This document shows, piece by piece, positions 1 to 7,304 of a DNA stretch of 10,566 bases (the first letter of the stretch is position 1; the number at the start of each line of letters is the position of its first letter). Under the pieces are notes generated by a model that did no database searches, had not been told where the DNA came from, and saw only the letters and a program-made list of their open reading frames with translations. The translations under genes were made by a program, and so were the position numbers. Source of the stretch: an uncultured Collinsella sp. (GTDB lineage Bacteria > Actinomycetota > Coriobacteriia > Coriobacteriales > Coriobacteriaceae). The stretch is from assembly GCA_905198825.1 (NCBI GenBank), contig CAJKEF010000023.1, positions 1-10,566 of the forward strand, given 5' to 3'.

Positions 1-1001
1 ATCGCTCTGCCATTGCGCGCGTGCTCGAGGAGCTCGAGAAGACCGACTTTACGATTGATGGCATTGGACATCGCATCGTTCAAGGCGGCTGGCACTTCGA
101 TGATTCCGCGGTCGTCGACGACGAGGTCATGGCCAAGATTCTCGAGGTAGCCCCCTTGGCTCCGCTGCACAACTACGGCGAGGCCGCGGCGATTGAGTAT
201 TGCCGTGAGAAGTATCCGGAGCTGCCCAATGTGGCCGTCTTCGACACCTCGTTTCACATGACCATGCCCGAGGTTGCCTACACCTACGCCCTGCCCAAGG
301 ACGTGTGCGACAAGTATCACGTGCGCAAGTACGGCGCCCACGGTACGAGCCACCGCTATGAGTGGATGATGGCCAAGGAGATCCTGGGCTCGCGTTGCCA
401 CCGCCTGCTTTCGTGCCATCTGGGCAACGGTGCTTCGCTTGCCGCCATTGAGGACGGCGTTTGCCGCGATACCACGATGGGCCTCACGCCGCTTGATGGC
501 CTGATGATGGGTACCCGTTGCGGCTCCATCGACCCGGCCACCGTGTGCTATCTTCAGCGCGAGGGCGGCTACAGTTACCAGGAAGTCGACGATATGATGA
601 ACAAGCAGTCCGGTCTGCTTGCCATTTCGGGCATTTCCAACGATGCTCGTGACATCCGTACGCGCGCCTCCGAGGGCGACGAGCGCTGCCTGCTCGCCTT
701 CGATATGTTCGCCTACAAGGCTATGCAGCAGGCCGGTTCCATGATCGCCTCCATGGCGGGCGTGGACACCATTACCTTTACCGCTGGCATCGGCGAGAAC
801 GACTGGTCGATCCGCAAGGCCTTCTGCGACTGCTTTGAGTGGCTGGGCGTGCGTATCGACAACAACAAGAACCGCGAGGCCGTGGGCAACGGTCCGCAGG
901 TCATCAGCGCCGCCGGCTCTTCCGTCACGGTCATGGTCATCCCCACCGACGAGGAATACATGATCGCCCACGACGTCGAGCGCCTGACCAAGAACAACTA
1001 A
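1..1001 (+). CDS. ackA: Acetate kinase, 5'-truncated by the window edge
   Basis: Acetate kinase interconverts acetyl phosphate plus ADP with acetate plus ATP in the cytoplasm, the ATP-forming last step of acetate fermentation. The reading frame is open from base 3 to the TAA at 999-1001, giving 332 visible residues. Family members are about 400 residues, so roughly 70 N-terminal residues lie outside the window; the GTG at 21 is internal and not the true start. Visible family signatures include GHRIVQGG (nt 66-89), AVFDTSFH with the catalytic Asp, YGAHGTSH with the conserved His, CHLGNG (phosphate-binding loop), MGTRCGSIDP with the catalytic Arg, GIGEND, and the C-terminal IPTDEEYMIA with the metal-binding Glu. 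Two positions are odd: Gln replaces the usual His in HRxVHGG, and Ser replaces the common Asp in GTRxGDIDP. A phosphotransacetylase gene often lies upstream, but that region is not visible. A strong terminator follows. Confidence 0.96.
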   Translation, partial: RSAIARVLEELEKTDFTIDGIGHRIVQGGWHFDDSAVVDDEVMAKILEVAPLAPLHNYGEAAAIEYCREKYPELPNVAVFDTSFHMTMPEVAYTYALPKDVCDKYHVRKYGAHGTSHRYEWMMAKEILGSRCHRLLSCHLGNGASLAAIEDGVCRDTTMGLTPLDGLMMGTRCGSIDPATVCYLQREGGYSYQEVDDMMNKQSGLLAISGISNDARDIRTRASEGDERCLLAFDMFAYKAMQQAGSMIASMAGVDTITFTAGIGENDWSIRKAFCDCFEWLGVRIDNNKNREAVGNGPQVISAAGSSVTVMVIPTDEEYMIAHDVERLTKNN

Positions 1002-1019
1002 CGCATTCGTCTGTAATTG

Positions 1020-1057
1020 AAAAAGGCCTCCAGAGCAACAGCTCCGGAGGCCTTTTT
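1020..1057 (+). terminator. Rho-independent terminator of ackA
   Basis: The hairpin starts 18 nt after the ackA stop. The outer arms AAAAAGGCCTCC and GGAGGCCTTTTT are perfectly complementary over 12 bp. After one A/C mismatch the stem continues with GAGC/GCTC around an AACA loop. The T tract at 1053-1057 follows directly in the + direction. The A tract on the left means it could also stop transcription arriving on the - strand. Confidence 0.93.
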
Positions 1058-1250
1058 ACTAGCAGGCGGAAATTCCAGTCCCAAAGTGATCGCCACCAGC
1101 AACGCCTTCGCTCCCAACAACGGCACCCGATCATTCAGATTCTCAGCCCCAGCTCGTAGTCAAGCCGCCGTCCGCCCCAGATCCCCTGAGCACCACGTGG
1201 CGGCAGGGACCCTACAGGGTAAAGCTCTGAAAATATTCCGCAGGACGCAT
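1058..1250. other. Intergenic spacer without a recognisable gene
   Basis: About 190 bases lie between the ackA terminator and the second hairpin. No start codon with a ribosome binding site leads into a credible protein here on either strand. The long open frames that cross it are antisense or shadow frames of ackA and oppF. Small palindromic elements are visible, including CCACGTGG at 1193-1200 and ACCCT/AGGGT arms around 1210-1220. On the - strand it reads openly in more than one frame, which could reflect base composition or the remnant of a gene. I cannot assign a function. Confidence 0.5.
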
Positions 1251-1287
1251 GAAACCCCCGCCGCACGAAGTGCGCAGCGGGGGTTTC
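1251..1287. terminator. Hairpin terminator between convergent ackA and opp, probably bidirectional
   Basis: Arms GAAACCCCCGC and GCGGGGGTTTC are perfectly complementary over 11 bp. A second helix, CGCAC/GTGCG with a GAA loop, is stacked inside, and a 2-nt bulge (CA) separates the two on one side. It lies 61 nt past the oppF stop on the - strand. Each strand has only a short T run, and the + direction continues with TTTCTT. I infer that it ends the opp transcript and backs up the ackA terminator. Confidence 0.8.
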
Positions 1288-1348
1288 TTGCATGTCCGAG
1301 GACGTTCTGAAAAGTAACAACAGGGCGGGCCCGGACGAGAACAACCGA

Positions 1349-2377
1349 CTACAAGTCGATGTGCGATTCCTTGATCGGGAACGGCTCCGCGAAGTGGCAG
1401 GCGCAGCAGTGACCCGGTGCAACTTCCTTAAACTCGGGCAGCTTCTCGGAGCAGATACCCTGAGCGATCGGGCAGCGCGTGTGGAAACGGCAGCCGGTCG
1501 GCGGATCCAGCGGCGACGGCGGATCGCCAGCGAGGATGATGCGCTTACGGGTCTTCTGGATATCCGGATCGGGAACCGGCACGGCAGACAGCAGCGACTG
1601 CGTGTACGGATGGTGAGGCTCGCTATAGAGCGTCTTCCAGTCCGAAACCTCGACCATCTTACCCAGATACATAACGGCAACGCGATCGGAGATGTGCTGT
1701 ACGACGGACAGGTCGTGTGCGATAAACAGATACGCGGTACCGAACTTGTCCTGCAGTTCCTTGAGCAGGTTCAGAACCTGGGCCTGAATGGACACATCCA
1801 GAGCGGATACCGGCTCGTCACAGATAATCAGCTTGGGCTTCAGCGCAAAAGCGCGGGCAATACCGACACGCTGACGCTGGCCGCCCGAGAACTCATGCGG
1901 ATAGCGGTTGATGTGCTCGGGGTTCAGTCCAACGACGTCGAGAAGCTCACGGACGCGCTCAATGCGCTCCTCCTTGGTACCCACACCATGAATGGTCATG
2001 GGCTCGGAGACAATCTCGCCGATGGTCATACGAGGGTTGAGCGAAGCATAAGGATCCTGGAAGATAAACTGCATCTCGCGACGCATGTCCTTGATCTCAT
2101 GCTTGCTCATCTCGGCAACATCTTTGCCCTGGAAAAATACCTTACCGGCAGTCGGCTTGGTCAGACGCATGATAGTGCGGCCCGTGGTGGACTTACCGCA
2201 ACCAGACTCGCCAACCAGACCAAAGGTCTCGCCAGGATAAATCTCAAAAGAGATGTCGTTTACAGCAGAGACGACGCGCTTGGAAAAACGCTTGGCGAAC
2301 ATGCCGGACTCTGCGGGGAACTCCTTGGAGAGGTGCTCGACCTTCAGCAGCGGAGTGCGCTCGTTATTGTCTGCCAT
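1349..2377 (-). CDS. oppF: Oligopeptide/dipeptide ABC transporter ATP-binding protein OppF
   Basis: This is one of the two cytoplasmic ATPases that power peptide import by the OppABCDF complex. The 342-residue length is normal for OppF/DppF. ABC motifs appear in order: Walker A GESGCGKST (about residues 56-64), Q-loop FQDPYASLNP (about 106-115), signature FSGGQRQRV (163-171), Walker B LIICDEP (183-189) and the switch His in IAHDLS (His221). The C-terminal oligopeptide/dipeptide ATPase extension begins near GDPPSPLDPP and has cysteines at 296, 302, 309 and 327. That pattern is known in related transporters to hold a [4Fe-4S] cluster. The ATG at 2375-2377 directly follows the oppD TAA with no gap, and a GGGAGG sequence inside the end of oppD is its ribosome binding site. 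It is the last gene of the operon. OppF versus DppF cannot be settled from sequence alone. Confidence 0.95.
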   Translation of the reverse strand: MADNNERTPLLKVEHLSKEFPAESGMFAKRFSKRVVSAVNDISFEIYPGETFGLVGESGCGKSTTGRTIMRLTKPTAGKVFFQGKDVAEMSKHEIKDMRREMQFIFQDPYASLNPRMTIGEIVSEPMTIHGVGTKEERIERVRELLDVVGLNPEHINRYPHEFSGGQRQRVGIARAFALKPKLIICDEPVSALDVSIQAQVLNLLKELQDKFGTAYLFIAHDLSVVQHISDRVAVMYLGKMVEVSDWKTLYSEPHHPYTQSLLSAVPVPDPDIQKTRKRIILAGDPPSPLDPPTGCRFHTRCPIAQGICSEKLPEFKEVAPGHCCACHFAEPFPIKESHIDL

Positions 2378-3469
2378 TTACGCCTCGCCTCCCTTCTTGG
2401 AATCCTTGCGCGTACGAGACGTCTCGGGAGCGTTCTTAAGGAACTCGGGGTCACCGGAATAATGGCACGCAGAATAGTGGCCGGACTCGGTGACAACACG
2501 CTCGGGGCGCTGTTTGCGGCACTTATCGGTTGCATAGGGGCAACGAGGCGAGAACACGCAGCCCTCGGGCAGGTTCATGAGCGAAGGCGGGTTGCCGTGA
2601 ATCGGCGTAAGCGGCTTCTTCTCATCGATGGCCTGCTCCGGGATGGAGCGGATAAGGCCCCAGGTATAGGGGTGGCGGCTCTCGTAGAAGATTTCCTCAG
2701 CAGTACCGAACTCGACGGGACGGCCGGCGTACATAACCATGATCTTATCGGCCATATCGGCGACGACGCCCAGGTCATGGGTAATCATGATGATGGCGTT
2801 GCCGTTCTTCTCCTGCATTTCCTGCATAAGCTCAATAATCTGAGCCTGAATGGTAACGTCCAGGGCAGTCGTGGGCTCGTCGGCAATCAGAATATCGGGA
2901 TCGCAGGCAAGGGCCATGGCAATCATGACGCGCTGACGCATACCGCCAGAGAACTGATGTGGATACTCATTGACGCGCTTCTCGGGCTCGGGAATGCCAA
3001 CGAGGTCCAAAAGCTCGGTGGCGCGCTTGAGCGCCTCCTGCTTGGAGTAACCACGGTGCAGACGAAGACCCTCGCCCACCTGCTTGCCGATCTTATAGAC
3101 CGGGTTCAAGGAGGTCATAGGATCCTGGAAGATCATCGCGATGTCGTTACCGCGAATGTGCTGCATCTCTTCCTCGGTCATCTCGAGGATGGAGCGACCG
3201 CGATAGCGAACGTCGCCGCCCTCGATCTTTCCCGGAGGCATCGAGATAAGACCCATGATGGTCATGGCGGTCACGGACTTACCGGAGCCGGACTCACCGA
3301 CGACGCCAAGGGTCTCGCCGCGATCGAGCGTGTAGGACACACCGTCGACAGCGCGAACGACGCCATCCTCGGTATGGAAATACATCTTAAGGTCATCGAC
3401 CTCGAGCAGATGCTGGCCCTCGGGAACCGGCTGGTCCTTCAGGTCCACATAGTTCTTGTTCTTCTTCAT
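2378..3469 (-). CDS. oppD: Oligopeptide/dipeptide ABC transporter ATP-binding protein OppD
   Basis: This is the second ATPase of the peptide importer, pairing with OppF on the cytoplasmic face of OppB/OppC. The 363-residue protein shows Walker A GESGSGKS (58-65), Q-loop FQDPMTSLNP (114-123), signature FSGGMRQRV (173-181), Walker B ILIADEPT (193-200) and the switch His in ITHDLG (His231). Its signature has Met where OppF has Gln, a difference seen in OppD-type subunits. The C-terminal extension (GNPPSLMNLPEGC onward) carries cysteines at 304, 310, 317 and 335, spaced C-X5-C-X6-C-X17-C exactly as in OppF. A lysine-rich tail follows (about 350-360). The ATG lies 2 nt after the oppC stop, so translation is probably coupled. 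Confidence 0.95.
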   Translation of the reverse strand: MKKNKNYVDLKDQPVPEGQHLLEVDDLKMYFHTEDGVVRAVDGVSYTLDRGETLGVVGESGSGKSVTAMTIMGLISMPPGKIEGGDVRYRGRSILEMTEEEMQHIRGNDIAMIFQDPMTSLNPVYKIGKQVGEGLRLHRGYSKQEALKRATELLDLVGIPEPEKRVNEYPHQFSGGMRQRVMIAMALACDPDILIADEPTTALDVTIQAQIIELMQEMQEKNGNAIIMITHDLGVVADMADKIMVMYAGRPVEFGTAEEIFYESRHPYTWGLIRSIPEQAIDEKKPLTPIHGNPPSLMNLPEGCVFSPRCPYATDKCRKQRPERVVTESGHYSACHYSGDPEFLKNAPETSRTRKDSKKGGEA

Positions 3470-3471
3470 CC

Positions 3472-4407
3472 TTATGCGTCCTTCATCTTGACGTCGAGGG
3501 CGTCGCGCAGACCGTCACCCAGCAGGGTGAAGGCGAGCACCGTCGAGAGAATTGCCAGACCGGGCATGATCATCATCCAGGGAGCGGTCAGAAGATACTG
3601 CTGACCGTCCTGAATCATGGAGCCCCACGAAGGCGTAGGCGGAATAACGCCCATGCCGAGGAAGGACAGAGCGGACTCGGTCAGAATGGCGCCACCAATG
3701 TTCATGGTTGCGTAGACCACGATAGAGGCGACGGAGTTCGGGAAGATGTGACGCACGACGATACGAGCATCGGATGCACCCATCGCGCGCGCAGCGTCAA
3801 CATAGTCGTTTTCCTTGACCGTCAAGATTGCAGAGCGGAAGACGCGCGCAATCGAAGGCCAGCCGAGAATACCGATGGCGATAAAGACGTTCTGAAGGCC
3901 ACGGCCGATAACGGCGATCATGGCAACAACGAACAGCACGTACGGGAACGCCAGGAAGATGTCCGCACAGCGCATGATGATCGTATCCCAGATGCCGCCG
4001 TAGAAACCCGCCAGAGCACCCATGACCAGACCGATCATCGTGGAGATCGCGGTGGCCATAATGCCGACGGACAGCGAAACGCGCGCACCGTAGATAACGC
4101 GGACGAGAATGTCACGACCAAGGGCGTCGGTGCCAAACGGGTGCTCTGCACACGGAGCCAGCAGCGACGTCTCGGCCATGGTGGTCGAGTCGGAAGCCGT
4201 CGGCGAACCGAGCCAGGGCTTAGCCCACAGATCTGCGGTCAGGGCAACCACAACGACGATGATGATCCAGCAGACACCGATAACGGCGAGCTTGTTCTTA
4301 CGAAGACGCTTAAAAGCGTCGCCCCACAGCGTGCGGGACTTGGCGGGAGCAGATGCGGCCTTGGTGGCGGTAGCCTGCTCCTGAGACTGAGAATCAGTTT
4401 CCTGCAT
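3472..4407 (-). CDS. oppC: Oligopeptide/dipeptide ABC transporter permease OppC
   Basis: This is an inner-membrane permease that forms the peptide channel with OppB. The 311-residue protein begins with a polar, Gln/Ala/Ser-rich cytoplasmic leader (about residues 1-25). A first membrane helix spans about 41-60 (AVIGVCWIIIVVVVALTA). The family landmark HPFGTDALGRDILVRVIYGAR follows at about 89-109, then several further membrane segments. The EAA loop that docks on the ATPases is at about 203-222 (VDAARAMGASDARIVVRHIF), followed by ESALSFLGMGVIPPTPSWG, a typical OppC/DppC motif. The start at 4405-4407 is supported by a strong GGGAGGT site 7 nt upstream, itself at the very end of oppB. The gap to oppB is 14 nt. 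The substrate class (dipeptide or longer) is not determined by this subunit. Confidence 0.95.
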   Translation of the reverse strand: MQETDSQSQEQATATKAASAPAKSRTLWGDAFKRLRKNKLAVIGVCWIIIVVVVALTADLWAKPWLGSPTASDSTTMAETSLLAPCAEHPFGTDALGRDILVRVIYGARVSLSVGIMATAISTMIGLVMGALAGFYGGIWDTIIMRCADIFLAFPYVLFVVAMIAVIGRGLQNVFIAIGILGWPSIARVFRSAILTVKENDYVDAARAMGASDARIVVRHIFPNSVASIVVYATMNIGGAILTESALSFLGMGVIPPTPSWGSMIQDGQQYLLTAPWMMIMPGLAILSTVLAFTLLGDGLRDALDVKMKDA

Positions 4408-4414
4408 GAGACGT

Positions 4415-4421
4415 ACCTCCC
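4415..4421 (-). promoter_or_regulatory. oppC ribosome binding site
   Basis: On the - strand GGGAGGT lies 7 nt before the oppC ATG and directly abuts the oppB stop codon. This placement fixes the oppC start and suggests reinitiation after oppB translation ends. Confidence 0.8.
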
Positions 4422-5459
4422 TTAGGCCTTATCCGACGGACCGCCAAGGCGGATGCGCGGGTCGAGGAATGCATAGCTAATGTCGACGAGCAGGTTAATC
4501 ACCATAACGACGACGACGATGAGCGTAACGCCGCCCATAACGATGGGCCAGTCACGCATGCTAATGGCGCGATAGACCTCATAGCCGATACCGGGCCAGT
4601 TAAAGACCGTCTCGGTCAGGATGGCGCCCGAAAGCATGCCACCAAAGTCGACACCAATATAGGTAACGACGGGGATGAGTGCATTCTTAAGCGCATGCTT
4701 GATGATGATCGCGCGATTGGAGAGACCCTTGGCCTTTGCCGTACGAATGTAATCCTGGTTCATGACGTCAAGCAGCTGCGAGCGCATAATGCGGGCAGCA
4801 TAAGCGGTCGAAACCGAAGCCAGCGTAATGGTCGGAAGCACATAGTGCATCCAATCCTGATACTGAGAGCTGGAACCGCCGGCACCCGAGATCGGCATGG
4901 AGATTGCACCGCCCGTGGCGTCCTTGAGGATGACACCAAAGAACAGCTGCAGCAACATACCGAGCCAGAAGGCCGGGACCGCAACGAGGATCGACGTGGT
5001 GAGCGTTACCAAAATATCCCAGAAGGAATAACGCTTTACCGCCGAAATGATACCCGCACCGATACCCATAATTGCCTCGAGCACGATGGCGCACGCGGCG
5101 AGTTTGACCGTATACGGATACTTCTGGGCAAAGATATCCGTAACCGGCAGCTTGCGCTGATACGAATTGCCCAGATCGCCATGAAGCAGGCCGTTCATGT
5201 AATACAAGTAACGGTCCACGAGCGACGTTTGAACGGGGTCGCCGTTCTCGTCAAGGATCGCGTTGCCGTCCTCGTCCGTCTGGACCAGGTGATAGCGGAC
5301 GCGAAGCTGAAGCTCCACCTCGGGGGACAGAGCCTTGTCTCCACCGATCAGCTTGATCGGATCTCCCGGCACGATATTCTGGAGGGCGAACAGAATCAGC
5401 GTAACGCCCAAAAACACCGGGATGAACTGAAGCACACGTTTAACGATGTACTTACCCAT
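4422..5459 (-). CDS. oppB: Oligopeptide/dipeptide ABC transporter permease OppB
   Basis: This is the partner permease of OppC in the peptide channel. The 345-residue protein has the typical OppB/DppB start, MGKYIVKRVLQFIPVFLGVT, with the first membrane helix at about 10-30 followed by PGDP. The landmark GLLHGDLGNSY lies at about 90-100. The EAA loop, DYIRTAKAKGLSNRAII and onward, is in the second half, followed by LTETVFNWPGIG. The C terminus LLVDISYAFLDPRIR is also typical. Between RYHL and SLVDRYLYYMNGLLHG there are about 20 extra residues (about 60-79) with two acidic glycine turns, DEDGNAI and DENGDPV. That stretch lies in the extracytoplasmic segment between helices 1 and 2 and is longer than in textbook OppB. 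The start has an AGGGGAG site just upstream. The gene follows oppA after 156 nt that contain a hairpin. Confidence 0.95.
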   Translation of the reverse strand: MGKYIVKRVLQFIPVFLGVTLILFALQNIVPGDPIKLIGGDKALSPEVELQLRVRYHLVQTDEDGNAILDENGDPVQTSLVDRYLYYMNGLLHGDLGNSYQRKLPVTDIFAQKYPYTVKLAACAIVLEAIMGIGAGIISAVKRYSFWDILVTLTTSILVAVPAFWLGMLLQLFFGVILKDATGGAISMPISGAGGSSSQYQDWMHYVLPTITLASVSTAYAARIMRSQLLDVMNQDYIRTAKAKGLSNRAIIIKHALKNALIPVVTYIGVDFGGMLSGAILTETVFNWPGIGYEVYRAISMRDWPIVMGGVTLIVVVVMVINLLVDISYAFLDPRIRLGGPSDKA

Positions 5460-5489
5460 ACCACTCCCCTATCTAGGGATTAACCTAAA

Positions 5490-5519
5490 TGGGATGCCGA
5501 TCGCCAGACCGGCATCCCA
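5490..5519 (-). terminator. Intercistronic hairpin between oppA and oppB (attenuator or mRNA stabiliser)
   Basis: Arms TGGGATGCCG and CGGCATCCCA are perfectly complementary over 10 bp with a 10-nt loop. The hairpin lies 97 nt past the oppA stop and 30 nt before the oppB start. On the - strand it is followed only by TTTAGG, a poor T tract, so full termination is doubtful. I infer partial termination, or protection of the oppA mRNA 3' end, which would make more binding protein than permease. No strong promoter is visible in the rest of the gap. Confidence 0.65.
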
Positions 5520-5615
5520 AAATTACCATCAGCCAGTTTACCCCAGGTTAGGGAGAACTGTATGTTTCCCATGAGGTCTACGTAAATACTTGACCCTCAC
5601 GGAAGCTGCAAACTC

Positions 5616-7292
5616 TTAGGCGAGCTCAGCGGTACCCAGATCGGCGTGCTTCTGCGGATCGACATAGAGGTGCTTGATGCGATCGGAGCCGGCGATGGTG
5701 TGCGTGTAGAACATAATCGGGATGACCGGGCAGTCGGCAGCGACCATTGCGTCGGCCTCCTGCATCTTAGCGACGCGCTCCTCGTCGTCAACAATAGTAC
5801 GAGCCTCGTCGACCTTGGCGTCGAACTCGGGGTTGTTGTAACCGGAGCGGTTGTCGCCACCGAGGGAGTCGGAGTGGAACAGCGGATACAGGAAGTTGTC
5901 CATGATCGGGTAGTCGGCAATCCAACCCAGACGACCGAACTGATAGTTAAAGTTCTGATACTGCTCGAGCAGGGCAGACCACTCAGGGGTATCGGAGACA
6001 GCGGTAACGCCAACCTTGGCGAGGTCGCCGATGATGGACTCCATGATCTCCTTGTGACCGCCGTCCTGGTTGTAGGACAGGGTCACGCTAATGCCACGAT
6101 CCCCGTTAGCGCCAGCGGGAGCAACCTTGTCGAGGTACTCGTTAGCCTTGTCGACATCGTAGGCGCAGAACTCCCATGCGCCCTCCTTGTAGCCATCGAT
6201 GCCCGGAGGAACAATGCCGTCGGCAGGGGTACGGGTACCCTTGAAGATGGTCTTGCAGATGGCCTCACGGTTAATGGCCAGGGAGATGCCCCTACGCAGG
6301 TCGGCGTTGTTGAACGGCTCGGCCGTGGTGTTGCAGGTCAGATAGTACGTGGAAGGCTCGGCGCCGAGCAGCATGCGCTCGCCGTCACCCATGGTGTAGC
6401 CGTCCTTGGACACGCCGCGATCCTTCTTGGCGGCATCGATCTGAGCGACGGGAACGTCGCAGACATCGAGGTTACCGGCCTGGAACTCCTTGTAAGCGGT
6501 CTCCATGTCCTTGATGACCTGGAAGTGGATGCCATCGATCTTGGCCTTGTCGCCATAGTAATCGTCGAACTTCTTGACGTTGATCTCCTGGCCATCCTCC
6601 CACTTGCCGTCCATCATGAACGGGCCGTTACCGACCGGGGCAAGGTAGAAGCTCTTGACATCGGACTCGGCGCACTCGGGAACCGGGGCCAGAGCCGGGT
6701 GAGAGGCGACGAAGGGGAAGTCGGCGTAAGCGGAAGCCAGCTTGACGACGAGGGTCTCATCGTCGGGGCAGGTAACACCGCTGAGCTCGGTAGCGTTACC
6801 GGCAAGCAGATCGTCATAGCCCTCGACCATGGAGAGGTGATAGGAGACCTCGGAAGGGCCGTACTCGGTAGCGACAGCCGACTTGGTGTTGACCAGACGC
6901 TCCCAACCGAGCTTGAAGGACTTGGAGGTAACGTCGTCACCGTTGTGGAACTTGGCCTTCTTGATCTTGAAGGTAAACTCGGTGGCGTCGTCGTTGGACT
7001 CAAAGGACTCGCAAGCCAGCGGAACGATCTCGCCCTTCTCGGCGTCGTAAGAGGTCAGAGCGTCAAAGAGCTGGTACTCGACCTGAGTGCCCTGATCCTC
7101 CTGGACGTTGTAGGGGTCGATGCAGACCGGGTTGTTGATGTAGAAGTTCAGCTTCGAACCGGACTCAGAACCGGAAGCGTCGCCGCCCTTCTTGCCACAT
7201 GCGGCAAGAAAAGCCATGGAGCTCGCAGCAAGGGTACCGCCGACAAAGGCGCGACGACCCATAACGGGCTGGTGGAACATAGAATCAGCCAT
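5616..7292 (-). CDS. oppA: Peptide-binding lipoprotein OppA (SBP family 5), Tat-type signal
   Basis: This is the extracellular receptor that captures peptides and delivers them to OppBC. The chosen ATG (7290-7292) has an AAGGAGGA site 4 nt upstream, giving 558 residues. An upstream in-frame ATG at 7340 has no such support. The signal region is MGRRAFVGGT (twin arginines 13-14), then a hydrophobic stretch and the lipobox LAAC with Cys32. This indicates lipid anchoring and possibly export by the Tat route. A Gly/Ser/Asp-rich linker (about 36-46) follows. The mature part begins with LNFYINNPVCIDPYN and has family-5 features such as VEYQLFDALTSYD, FTFKIKKAKFHNGDDVTS, LAPVGNGPFMMDGKW and LRRGISLAINREAICKTIF. 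Its length fits cluster C binding proteins for oligopeptides. The exact ligand is unknown. It is the first gene of the opp operon and has its own likely promoter. Confidence 0.94.
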   Translation of the reverse strand: MADSMFHQPVMGRRAFVGGTLAASSMAFLAACGKKGGDASGSESGSKLNFYINNPVCIDPYNVQEDQGTQVEYQLFDALTSYDAEKGEIVPLACESFESNDDATEFTFKIKKAKFHNGDDVTSKSFKLGWERLVNTKSAVATEYGPSEVSYHLSMVEGYDDLLAGNATELSGVTCPDDETLVVKLASAYADFPFVASHPALAPVPECAESDVKSFYLAPVGNGPFMMDGKWEDGQEINVKKFDDYYGDKAKIDGIHFQVIKDMETAYKEFQAGNLDVCDVPVAQIDAAKKDRGVSKDGYTMGDGERMLLGAEPSTYYLTCNTTAEPFNNADLRRGISLAINREAICKTIFKGTRTPADGIVPPGIDGYKEGAWEFCAYDVDKANEYLDKVAPAGANGDRGISVTLSYNQDGGHKEIMESIIGDLAKVGVTAVSDTPEWSALLEQYQNFNYQFGRLGWIADYPIMDNFLYPLFHSDSLGGDNRSGYNNPEFDAKVDEARTIVDDEERVAKMQEADAMVAADCPVIPIMFYTHTIAGSDRIKHLYVDPQKHADLGTAELA

Positions 7293-7296
7293 GCCA

Positions 7297-7304
7297 TCCT
7301 CCTT
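7297..7304 (-). promoter_or_regulatory. oppA ribosome binding site, decides the start
   Basis: AAGGAGGA on the - strand lies 4 nt before the ATG at 7290-7292. It argues against the longer open frame beginning at 7340, whose extra residues do not look like a signal peptide. Confidence 0.88.

Noticed and set aside
1326..1333. Palindrome CGGGCCCG near the oppF 3' end
   Set aside because: It is too short and GC-only, which is expected by chance at this base composition. It has no partner site or T tract.
1135..1680. A 181-codon open frame on the - strand extending past oppF into the spacer
   Set aside because: Most of it is an out-of-frame copy of oppF with an Arg/Ser-rich composition, and it has no start signal. 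Only its tail in the spacer is kept, as a low-interest observation.
1292..3604. A 770-codon open frame on the + strand
   Set aside because: It is antisense to oppF and oppD, which have complete ABC motifs. It has no ribosome binding site and no recognisable domain. It stays open because the real genes avoid the codons whose complements are stops.
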